Positions 1 to 7,641 of a stretch of 22,852 nt of DNA are shown here, piece by piece. Location: assembly GCF_024347075.1 (NCBI RefSeq), contig NZ_AP024902.1:1-22852 (forward strand). The letters run 5' to 3'. The notes beneath the pieces are model-generated. The model searched no databases. It was not told the origin of the DNA and saw only the letters and a program-made list of their open reading frames with translations. Position numbers and translations under genes: made by a program. Position 1 is the stretch's first letter; each line of letters starts with the position of its first letter. The stretch comes from Vibrio rarus. GTDB taxonomy: Bacteria > Pseudomonadota > Gammaproteobacteria > Enterobacterales > Vibrionaceae.

Positions 1-1368
1 TTCACAGTCAGGACTAGTAATGAAAAAATAGTTATTTGGTCTATTAATAGGCCTACTAGCATTACCTCCTCCAAAAGACTTAACACTGAAGTCTCTCCAT
101 TCTTGAGCTTCCACTTTATAATTCATGTTTGTAAACGAATCTAAGATCATAACTAGACAACTAAACTCATATATAGTAGTTAAGCTTCTCAACCCGTAGA
201 ATACTTCGGTATCGGTAAACACTACATCTCCAAGCTTATACCAATCAAAAATAGCCGTATATATACGTCTATACTGAGCATTCCTCGAAATAAAAGGAGT
301 CATTATTGGTGGTTCAAAACTGGGTTTCCCTGCTTCTTTCATTATGAACGAAAGTTTTTTGTATAGGTTTACAGCCCTTTTCTCTAAGTTTACTACTCTC
401 CGAATAAGATCTTTAACTACTGGCTCTCTATATTGAGAGATAATATTATCAAGGCTAACGTAGTCTAAGTATTCATTGCTGACGGATTCATTTTTGTCAT
501 TATCAACATCAATACTTCTCTTAATAAACTTTAATTTCTGTTGTAGCTGGAACAAATAACTTAAAATAACTCTGTTTTCTTTAATGTTTGCATTTTGGTT
601 AACAACCTCAACAGCACCATCAATCAACTTAGCTGAAAAGTTGTTAATTTTTAGCGTTTGCTCGCTAGAGTCACAAAGAACTATATTACTTTGATTTTGA
701 CTTAGCCAAGTAACACCCTCAGGGGAGTCCGGTACGCCACCTCGTTGTACACTCATCATACGTTCGGGAGTTGTTCTAATTGTCCTTGAAAATATAGGCC
801 AAGACCTCTCAACCGTAGATATACCTTTTTCTGCTTCCTTAATTAGCCTTGATATGTTGCATTCCGTGAGTGCATCCGTATGACTAGCAGCAACCATTGT
901 TCTAGAAAAGCATAAATTAACAACATCACTAAACCTTAGAGATAAATAATCTAACATCTCTCGACTTAATTGCTCATTTTCTTTTGTAGCAAGGACATCA
1001 ACAGTAACTCTAAACACTTTTTTAGCATTGCTAAACTGAACTAGGAACTCCGAAAACCCTGCATTGTTTCTAAAGGGCTGCCCTGTATTAGTCTTGTGAT
1101 TTGTAAATGGGTTTATAAATACTGACTCCCATTTAGTTATACTATGATTAGTATCACTAATACTTTTCAACTCTACAGGAATGTCTCCAATGAAAAGTAG
1201 TGGAATTCCTTGTGTCGTGGAACTGCCAGTCAGAACAAGTTCAAAACTAATATGTGCATCTTCTGGGATTTTGCACGTCCCAGTGACAGGAATGCTTGAC
1301 TCAATCACCAGTATTTCATTGGCATCATAATTCCTATTCTTTTCTATATGGCATATAAGATCAAACAT
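1..1368 (-). CDS. McrC/DUF2357-like nuclease, N-terminal 456 codons (continues at 22852)
   Basis: This is the first part of a restriction-type nuclease subunit, read leftwards from ATG at 1366-1368. The frame stays open for exactly 456 codons to base 1 and continues without a shift at 22852-22376, giving about 614 residues. A Shine-Dalgarno AAGGA overlaps the stop codon of the mcrB-like gene, and only 11 bases separate the two genes, so they are co-transcribed and probably translationally coupled. The N-terminal part is mostly beta-rich and carries no catalytic motif; the PD-(D/E)XK nuclease residues lie in the part beyond the window edge. In McrBC-type systems McrC both cleaves DNA and stimulates the McrB motor; that role is inferred here from the partner gene and the C-terminal motif. 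The family is fairly secure. The substrate, and dependence on methylated DNA, are not shown by the sequence. Confidence 0.85.
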   Translation of the reverse strand, partial: MFDLICHIEKNRNYDANEILVIESSIPVTGTCKIPEDAHISFELVLTGSSTTQGIPLLFIGDIPVELKSISDTNHSITKWESVFINPFTNHKTNTGQPFRNNAGFSEFLVQFSNAKKVFRVTVDVLATKENEQLSREMLDYLSLRFSDVVNLCFSRTMVAASHTDALTECNISRLIKEAEKGISTVERSWPIFSRTIRTTPERMMSVQRGGVPDSPEGVTWLSQNQSNIVLCDSSEQTLKINNFSAKLIDGAVEVVNQNANIKENRVILSYLFQLQQKLKFIKRSIDVDNDKNESVSNEYLDYVSLDNIISQYREPVVKDLIRRVVNLEKRAVNLYKKLSFIMKEAGKPSFEPPIMTPFISRNAQYRRIYTAIFDWYKLGDVVFTDTEVFYGLRSLTTIYEFSCLVMILDSFTNMNYKVEAQEWRDFSVKSFGGGNASRPINRPNNYFFITSPDCE

Positions 1369-1379
1369 ATATAGTTCCT

Positions 1380-3947
1380 TTACACTAAGTATCTATAGCT
1401 ATATAAGTTCTGTTCACCATTACAAATTATATCCTTTAGGATATTTGAACTAATCGGCATGCTATATGACTGTAATATATCTAGAAGGTTTTTTAGGCGA
1501 GTGCCATAACCATCACCATAACCAGAAATCATAGGTAGAATATATTGAGCTATTGCATAATCAAGCGATATGAAATCGTCAAAGTCAATTAGGAGGCTAC
1601 TTGCAACCTCAATATAAGCGTGTATCTGCTTAATTTTACGATGACTGATTATATGACGTTGACCCAACTCTGAGCTATTAATTGAAATGCAGTCAGAAAT
1701 AGCCTTTAAAGCAGAGTTTATATTGCCTGGTAAGTTCGCACCTTTTGCTGAAAACAGATCTAACCAATCCTTCGCTGGGTGTTTTGGCAATAGCAAATCA
1801 ATCTCTTTGCTCAACTTACTATCTGTATTGAATCCGTCAAATAAAATAACAGCAGCTCTATCTAGCATTCTAGGTGATAATGATTGCACTGTTTCGTCTT
1901 GGTTTATTGTACCAATAAATTTGAAATGTTCAGGAACATGTAAGTGCTGTTGTTCTGGGTGACCAGTATAAATAACACGATCCGACTCATTGTCCGCCAA
2001 ATCTAAAAAAGAACTGAAGTAATGTTCCGGTGAACTCAAATTCATTTCGTCCAATAGCAATAATACAGGTAATGAGTTCTCAGGCTGTTCACCTTGTACG
2101 CTATTGAGTAGCCCCCATAATCCAGTAGGGGCTGGGTGGTATGAGCCGCTCAAGCCATTATAGTAACCAAGAATATCTTTCGTGGAAGTCCAAGCCTTAG
2201 CAACTGGTATAGTATGTTGTCGATTCCCTAGTTGCATTGCTTTACCAATGATTTTCACAAGACTTGTTTTCCCACTACCAGGCAACCCTGCAAATATCGT
2301 GAACTGCGACTGTGCCAGAGTAACAACAAGATTAACCACCTGCTCTCTAGATAGGTTTCTATTATATTTGCTTAGCGTAGACTCCATCGCGTCAATGTAG
2401 TCACGACGGGCTGCGTGAGGTGTATCTAGCATACTAATTGGAACAATATTCTTGATATTTGCATCAGGAAAGACATTGTAGGTTTCGTTCTTTGATGATG
2501 GGGTAGTCATTGCTTTAAACAAAGAATGAACTCGAATATATTCATCTGTTAGCTGCTTTGAAGCCGCCGCAATTGAGTTCTCAAGATCTTCCTTTGTTTG
2601 TTCTAACCCGATATTTAACGAGGTCAAACCTGCATGTTCTGATTTGAGTTGAGTATTTTTTGCTTCAAGATCGCTAATTGTTTTGTGTAGTGAATGCTCT
2701 GCTTGGTATCCTTCTAGTTCACTCTTTATCTCTGAGACCTTCTGCTGAAGTTCAGCTTTCTCTTGCTCCAGTTCTTTTCTAACTTTATCTTCGGCTTTCG
2801 CTCGATATTCAGTCTCCATATCAGCTTGTTCTTTGCGCTTTGCGTCGGCATCCAATCCGAGATCTCGGATTGTTGACCTCAATGATTTTTCTTTAAGTGT
2901 AAGCTTAGTTAATTCATCTGATATATTTCGTTCGATGTTTTCAAACGTTTCTTTACGAAACGTCCTAAAATACTCTTCCTCATGTGATGCAATATAGTTC
3001 TCGACCTGCGATTGCCCCTCGACTGATGAAAGGAGGTCTACAAATAATGTTTTCCTATCTTGTTGCCAATCATTAGCTTTTTGTAGCAGTTGAAGCGCTC
3101 GAAACAACCTCGGTTTGTTTTTCTTCGATTTAGAGGCCATGTTGATATTTGCTTTTAGAATCTCAAGACTTTTGGCTGTAAGTCCATTAAAGGGCTTAGC
3201 CTTTAGCAGTTCTGATGCGTACTCTTTTAAAACCTTGGAGTCATCCATAACATCAATACGTTTACCGTGTTTACTAAACTCGTTATGAATGCTTTTAGAA
3301 TTGACCAGAAAAGAATGTGTGTTGCTATGAATATTAGCTTCGACAATATATTTACTTAGACTATGCAGAGGTATCTGATAAGAGTAATAATCAGATAAGT
3401 TTATTCCGGTAATAGGAGTACGTGAAGGTGAAGTAAATACAACATTGACTTGGTGTTCAAATTCGTTCTCTTCAAATTTCCATAAGAACGGCCCAATTAA
3501 TTGAGCTTCTGAGTTATTATCCATGTAAGCCAGCATTACATAGTCTGTAGATGGAGCGTTGTTTAGTGTGGCTTTATAATTGTAGTCATCTGGTATAATT
3601 GGTATATTGATTACTTCCAATAATTGATTTGAAGGCAGTTTTTGGACTCGTAAATAGTCAACTACATTACCTTGTTCCCTGTTTGGATTGTTACTTTTTT
3701 CAGATTCTATTAGAAGCATTTGGCCGTAACTAAATTGTTCCTTTAGGCTTTTGAAGTTACGCGTTACAAACGCTTTTTTGCTATCACAATAATGCCTTTT
3801 AACATTAATTGGAAAAAACTCTGATTCTCCTAAGTCATTCTCAAACTTCTCAAAAGCAACCTCTAATAGCCCGTACCAATCTTCCTCATCATTGCCAGCC
3901 CAAGAATCTCCCAGCACACCAACAACTAACCTAACCTCGTTATCCAT
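1380..3947 (-). CDS. McrB-like AAA+ NTPase with internal coiled coil
   Basis: This is the motor subunit of a McrBC-like defence system. Numbering from an upstream in-frame codon at 3977, residues 1-330 are an unrecognised, probably target-sensing region. Residues 335-480 are rich in Glu, Lys and Gln and read as a long coiled coil. The AAA+ domain follows with Walker A GLPGSGKT (564-571), Walker B LLLLDEMNL (638-646), a sensor stretch GTINQDET (689-696) and SPRMLDR (701-707). The Walker B form with DEMNL is typical of McrB relatives. The MNxxDR signature of classical GTP-using McrB is replaced by INQDET, so the nucleotide may be ATP. I chose the ATG at 3947 because GAGGA stands about nine bases upstream; the codon at 3977 would add ten residues but has no clear ribosome site. 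It is followed at once by the DUF2357-like nuclease gene. The coiled coil next to the motor resembles the coiled-coil branch of McrBC systems, but membership is inference. Confidence 0.87.
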   Translation of the reverse strand: MDNEVRLVVGVLGDSWAGNDEEDWYGLLEVAFEKFENDLGESEFFPINVKRHYCDSKKAFVTRNFKSLKEQFSYGQMLLIESEKSNNPNREQGNVVDYLRVQKLPSNQLLEVINIPIIPDDYNYKATLNNAPSTDYVMLAYMDNNSEAQLIGPFLWKFEENEFEHQVNVVFTSPSRTPITGINLSDYYSYQIPLHSLSKYIVEANIHSNTHSFLVNSKSIHNEFSKHGKRIDVMDDSKVLKEYASELLKAKPFNGLTAKSLEILKANINMASKSKKNKPRLFRALQLLQKANDWQQDRKTLFVDLLSSVEGQSQVENYIASHEEEYFRTFRKETFENIERNISDELTKLTLKEKSLRSTIRDLGLDADAKRKEQADMETEYRAKAEDKVRKELEQEKAELQQKVSEIKSELEGYQAEHSLHKTISDLEAKNTQLKSEHAGLTSLNIGLEQTKEDLENSIAAASKQLTDEYIRVHSLFKAMTTPSSKNETYNVFPDANIKNIVPISMLDTPHAARRDYIDAMESTLSKYNRNLSREQVVNLVVTLAQSQFTIFAGLPGSGKTSLVKIIGKAMQLGNRQHTIPVAKAWTSTKDILGYYNGLSGSYHPAPTGLWGLLNSVQGEQPENSLPVLLLLDEMNLSSPEHYFSSFLDLADNESDRVIYTGHPEQQHLHVPEHFKFIGTINQDETVQSLSPRMLDRAAVILFDGFNTDSKLSKEIDLLLPKHPAKDWLDLFSAKGANLPGNINSALKAISDCISINSSELGQRHIISHRKIKQIHAYIEVASSLLIDFDDFISLDYAIAQYILPMISGYGDGYGTRLKNLLDILQSYSMPISSNILKDIICNGEQNLYSYRYLV

Positions 3948-4202
3948 TGTAAATTTTCCTCGTTTGTTATATGCCATGTAGCTTATAGGAAATAGATGAC
4001 CATAATTACTTAATTACATTACATTTGTGAAAAAACACACAAATAATTTTGGCTCTGGTATAGGCTTTGGATGAAGTATAAGTCTGGGAATAACTCTGAA
4101 GGGGCATTTGTAGTGGATTAGCTAATTAGGTCACATACTCAGATACATATAATAAAGTGATATTGTTAAATTAAATTGAAGAAGGGTGACCTTAAAAGAT
4201 AG
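3948..4202. other. Intergenic region upstream of mcrB-like gene
   Basis: AT-rich stretch between the leftward mcrB-like gene and the methyltransferase remnant. It must hold the leftward promoter, but I see no convincing -35/-10 pair. No gene or strong repeat is visible. Confidence 0.5.
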
Positions 4203-4793
4203 TGGTTGATAAGAGTGGTGCGAATGCGTTAACGCTGCATAATATCAACGTCCAATATTATCAAATCATGATTTTAGGAATAATAGTGATTTAGTGAGAC
4301 GCAGCTTTAAATTGTACCAAGTATTACAGTCTATTGATGATCGAACTATTACTAAGGTTATTTTGCTGTTCTTAAAGGTGGGTCAGATGAACTTAGTGAT
4401 GATGTCTGGGCTATTTGTCGTCCTTTTTCCTATCTTTAACTTGATGGTGCATTGGCTCAGTTCTTAAGTAAACAAGCATTCATTGATTACCTTCTTAGTC
4501 ACCCAACTAAAAAGCAAACTCAAAAGGCCTTAATTGCCGGGTTACCAGCACCAGCCGCTCTTTCTATTCCTGATGATGCTTGTCATTATGATGAGCATGA
4601 ATTTCGCGTTCTGACTGTTAGAGAAATGGCAAGAATTCAATCGTTCCCTGATAACTTTGTATTTAGATCTAAGATAACTACAGGGGGTAAAATGAGAAAG
4701 TTTGAAGTGTCGCAATATACTCAGGTTGGTAATGCTGTTCCTCCGTTACTTGGTATGAAGTTAGGTCGCGTTATTGCTTTTCTGCTCGATTAA
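4203..4793 (+). pseudogene. Broken C5-cytosine DNA methyltransferase (C-terminal remnant)
   Basis: Only the C-terminal end of a Dcm-type DNA (cytosine-5) methyltransferase is left. The intact stretch 4452-4793 carries the family motif IX region REMARIQSFPDNF and the motif X form QVGNAVPPLL. The catalytic PCQ motif, the ENV motif and the AdoMet-binding FxG motif are absent. Upstream the code is damaged: 4261-4370 reads as plausible protein in one frame (SNHDFRNNSDLVRRSFKLYQ and on), then sense continues in another frame as GGSDELSDDVWAICRPFSYL, followed by an in-frame TAA at 4437-4439 and then the intact tail. So there is at least one frameshift, one nonsense codon and a large 5' deletion. It cannot methylate DNA. 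The TTG at 4452 is unlikely to be a real start. The identification of the tail is strong; the upstream limit is approximate. Confidence 0.8.
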
Positions 4794-4813
4794 TCACTAT
4801 CGATCCTTTGGTC

Positions 4814-4847
4814 ATGTTCTCAGTTAAACATGTTTAACTGAGAACAT
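4814..4847. promoter_or_regulatory. 34-bp perfect palindrome upstream of parA (parS or ParA operator candidate)
   Basis: The bases from ATGTTCTCAGTTAAACA to its exact complement form an uninterrupted 34-bp palindrome with no loop. It ends 138 bases before the chosen parA start. Type Ia partition operons are usually autoregulated by ParA at such an inverted repeat, and ParB binds palindromic parS sites, so either role fits. It could also act as a terminator, but it lacks a T-run. Confidence 0.6.
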
Positions 4848-4985
4848 TTGATCATCAACTCTGTCAGGAAAACCTATCTATATTTTAGTCTGACGCTTGA
4901 ACAGCAAACACCAATCCGTTATTTTTTGATGGATAACCCAAAATATAATGGATATACTATTTCTCATCCCAACACGGAGGCAGAA

Positions 4986-6185
4986 ATGGATCACTCGCAA
5001 ACAACCGCTAGTTTTCAGAACCTAAAACAAGGGGCTGACGAATACATTAAACGTCGTAATTTACGTTTACTGGCTAATAATCGAAAAGAACTACGTAACT
5101 TTACCCGCGCTGAAGCTTCTGCTTATTTAGGTATCGATGCAAAGACGTTGGACAAGTACGTTGTGGCGGCTGAAATCGATCCGCGTCGCCATGAAGACTC
5201 TCAATGGTCTATCGATTTAGAAGAAATGTATGTTGTACGTGGCTTGCTGCCTGAAACTCTGCGTAAAGAGTTGAAGTTTGAACGTTCTGAGAAGCAAAAA
5301 ACGCAAGTGATTGTTATCCAAAACCAAAAAGGTGGTGTTGGTAAAACCGTTTCAGCTGCGACTATTGCCTCTGGTTTAGCGACTGAGTTTCATCAAGAAT
5401 ACCGTGTTGGCTTAATTGATATGGACGGGCAAGCGACTCTTTCCATGTATTACGCCCCTGAAGCTGAGCAAGAAGGCGAGCTTTCGGTTGGTGATTTGAT
5501 GATGGGTAGCTTTGATCTTGATGAAGGTGAAACTCTTCAACAAGTGACTTCTGATGCTTTTCTGCCTACGACGATCCCAAACCTTCGCATTCTTCCTGCT
5601 GCGCAAAGTGATCGTGCAATGGAGGGTTGGTTTCATGAGAGGGTATTTAGCCACAAACTTGCTTCCCCTTACTCGTTATTGAGTGACATCATTGCAAACG
5701 TTCAAGATGAATTTGATATTATTCTTATCGATACGCCCCCTTCCCTTGGTTATGCAACATTCAATGCTTACTTTGCAGCAACTAGCGTTGTGTTTCCGCT
5801 TTCAATCACTGAAAACGATATTGATGCGACTTGTTCTTACTTTAGTTATATTCCGCAAGTATGGGCCTTGCTAGAGAATGCTAATCATGAAGGTTACGAC
5901 TTCATGAAAATCTTGCTCACGAATCATCGTGATAGCTCAACAACTACCGAGCTAATGAACAGTTTGTATGATTACTTTGCCCCATATCTTTACTCTAAAG
6001 AATTTAAGCACAGCGAAGCTATTCGCCAAGCATCTTCCCTACTCTCAACTGTATTTGATATGTCAAAGAGTGAGTACCCAAAGAGCAAAGCAACTTTCCA
6101 AAATGCTCAACAAAATAGCTATGAAGTAACCAGTCAAATTCAGCGCGACATCTTAAATGTGTGGCGTGAGCAGGAGAATAAATAA
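4986..6185 (+). CDS. parA: ParA partition ATPase (type Ia)
   Basis: This is the Walker-type ATPase that positions plasmid copies on the nucleoid together with ParB. From the ATG at 4986 it is 399 residues, the length of P1/F-type ParA. The N-terminal 105 residues carry a helix-turn-helix-like region (RAEASAYLGIDAKTLDKYVV, 41-60) expected to bind the operator. The deviant Walker A is KGGVGKT (115-121), the Walker A' is LIDMDGQATLS (about 143-153) and the Walker B is DIILIDTPPS (244-253). I chose this start because GGAGG lies five bases upstream and the length then matches the family; the frame is open further up to 4848 but only with weak starts. Its stop overlaps the parB start in TAATG. The palindrome at 4814-4847 is the probable control or centromere site. 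Confidence 0.93.
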   Translation: MDHSQTTASFQNLKQGADEYIKRRNLRLLANNRKELRNFTRAEASAYLGIDAKTLDKYVVAAEIDPRRHEDSQWSIDLEEMYVVRGLLPETLRKELKFERSEKQKTQVIVIQNQKGGVGKTVSAATIASGLATEFHQEYRVGLIDMDGQATLSMYYAPEAEQEGELSVGDLMMGSFDLDEGETLQQVTSDAFLPTTIPNLRILPAAQSDRAMEGWFHERVFSHKLASPYSLLSDIIANVQDEFDIILIDTPPSLGYATFNAYFAATSVVFPLSITENDIDATCSYFSYIPQVWALLENANHEGYDFMKILLTNHRDSSTTTELMNSLYDYFAPYLYSKEFKHSEAIRQASSLLSTVFDMSKSEYPKSKATFQNAQQNSYEVTSQIQRDILNVWREQENK

Positions 6186-7255
6186 TGGCTAAAAAACGTG
6201 GCGGTAGCCCTTTAGGAAATGCACCAGGTTCTCAAAATGCTCAGCGTTCCGCAGCTCAAGCAACGGTATCAACCTTAACTCGTCAATTAACTTCTGAACT
6301 TGAAAAATCAGGTCAGAATGCAGCTGAGTTTCTAGCAGAGCAATTTGGTTTAGAGAATGTTGGTCAAACGATGTCATGGAAATTAGCGTCAGGCCAAACG
6401 GCAACGTTTAATGAAGTGACACTGTCATTTGAACATGTTCGTGATAGCACTGTTGTGACCTTTGATATTAACGGTCGTGATCAATCGCTATTAACTAAAG
6501 AATCTCTTGAAGATTTAAGTTCTCTTGAGTTTCAGCAGTTCTACCCCGCTGTTGGCCGTGATGTGAATGGCAAGATTGATGTTCTTGATGGTTCTCGTCG
6601 TCGCGCTTGGTTCTTACTTCAGGAAGGACGTATAAAAGAGTTTCGTATTCTTGTCACTAAAGATGATATTTCAACGGCTGATGCTAAAGCGTTAGCTAAG
6701 CAACTACAGACGGCTAAAGAACATAACCTGCGTGAAATAGGTCTTCAATGCCTATCTATTCAGAGATCAGACGACAAGTTGACTCAAGTTGAAGTAGCAA
6801 AAATTGTTGGGCTAAGCCAAGCAGCTGTTAGCAAAGCAATTAAAGCTGCGTGTGTTGATGAGCGTTTAGTTAATCTTTATCCTGATTCAAATACACTGTC
6901 TCATCCAGATTACACCTTACTTGCAAAAGTAATGAAGGCTTGTAGTGATAAATCTTCAATGAAGAAATTTATTGATAAAATTCAGCGTAATCTTGTCAAT
7001 ATTCAGGCTGAATATTCATTAAAAGAACAGAAGGTTGCCATCTCTTCAGTTATCAAATCTGAATTGAAAATAGCTGAATCTAAACAAGTTTCTGACAAAG
7101 TTGAAGTCACTCCCCTAGCCCAGTTTGACAGCAAAGGGATGTTTGCTCGCAAGAAGGTGAAAGGTCGTAATTTCTCGTATGAATTTGGCCGGTTATCGAA
7201 AGAGGTTCAGACTGAGTTGGATGAGGCTATTAAGAAGGTTCTTGAGAGGCAGTAA
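6185..7255 (+). CDS. parB: ParB partition protein (DNA-binding, SopB/P1-like group)
   Basis: This is the centromere-binding partner of ParA, 356 residues. The order is a flexible N-terminus with a basic start (MAKKRGGS), then the ParB box-II-like stretch VLDGSRRRAW (133-142). A helix-turn-helix follows at about 200-221 (TQVEVAKIVGLSQAAVSKAI), which should recognise parS, and then a helical and basic C-terminal part (KKVKGRNFSYEF) that is probably the dimerisation domain. The start overlaps the last base of parA, so translation is coupled. A hairpin terminator begins 16 bases after the stop. The DGSRRRAW form and the length place it with type Ia plasmid ParBs. The cognate parS cannot be assigned from sequence alone; the palindrome before parA is the best candidate in the window. 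Confidence 0.92.
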   Translation: MAKKRGGSPLGNAPGSQNAQRSAAQATVSTLTRQLTSELEKSGQNAAEFLAEQFGLENVGQTMSWKLASGQTATFNEVTLSFEHVRDSTVVTFDINGRDQSLLTKESLEDLSSLEFQQFYPAVGRDVNGKIDVLDGSRRRAWFLLQEGRIKEFRILVTKDDISTADAKALAKQLQTAKEHNLREIGLQCLSIQRSDDKLTQVEVAKIVGLSQAAVSKAIKAACVDERLVNLYPDSNTLSHPDYTLLAKVMKACSDKSSMKKFIDKIQRNLVNIQAEYSLKEQKVAISSVIKSELKIAESKQVSDKVEVTPLAQFDSKGMFARKKVKGRNFSYEFGRLSKEVQTELDEAIKKVLERQ

Positions 7256-7271
7256 AGGTTACTCAAAAAAT

Positions 7272-7291
7272 GCCAACCTGATTAGGTTGGC
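7272..7291 (+). terminator. Hairpin terminator after parB
   Basis: A perfect 8-bp stem GCCAACCT/AGGTTGGC with loop GATT is followed by GTTTGT and preceded by an A-run (CAAAAAAT). It lies just behind the parB stop and may work in both directions. Confidence 0.8.
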
Positions 7292-7641
7292 GTTTGTAAA
7301 AATATAATAAAGTTATTTATGTCAGTTGGTAGCAGGGGAACTGCCTAGGAACAACTTTATCCGCTCGCAGCCCAATTGTATTTGGAAATTAGTAAGTGTG
7401 TAGTTAGTCTAAATTTTGCGACAAGACCGTATGGTTATATTACTGCAAACCAATTACACTACGGATAAGCAAATACAATCACTGATGAATTACTTATTTC
7501 TGGTTGCTTTTTACTAGCGCTCCTAGGGTATAGCTAAATGTCATACCGTTCTAACTGATTGATTTAATTCTTAACGTACGAAACCGTACTGTGGTGCTTC
7601 TCCCCTAGAAAAGCAAATTGATTTGGCCTTAGGTAGCAGTA
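7292..7641. other. Intergenic leader of the ATPase/STAS operon
   Basis: About 350 bases without a supported gene. It must contain the rightward promoter of the three-gene operon that begins at 7642. A short inverted repeat GTACG-AAAC-CGTAC lies at 7576-7589 and could be an operator, but it is short enough to be chance. I see no clear -35/-10 pair, RNA gene or repeat. Confidence 0.5.

Noticed and set aside
4848..4985. Longer ParA beginning at TTG 4848
   Set aside because: The extension has no ribosome site and little similarity to the family start, whereas ATG 4986 has GGAGG and gives the usual length.
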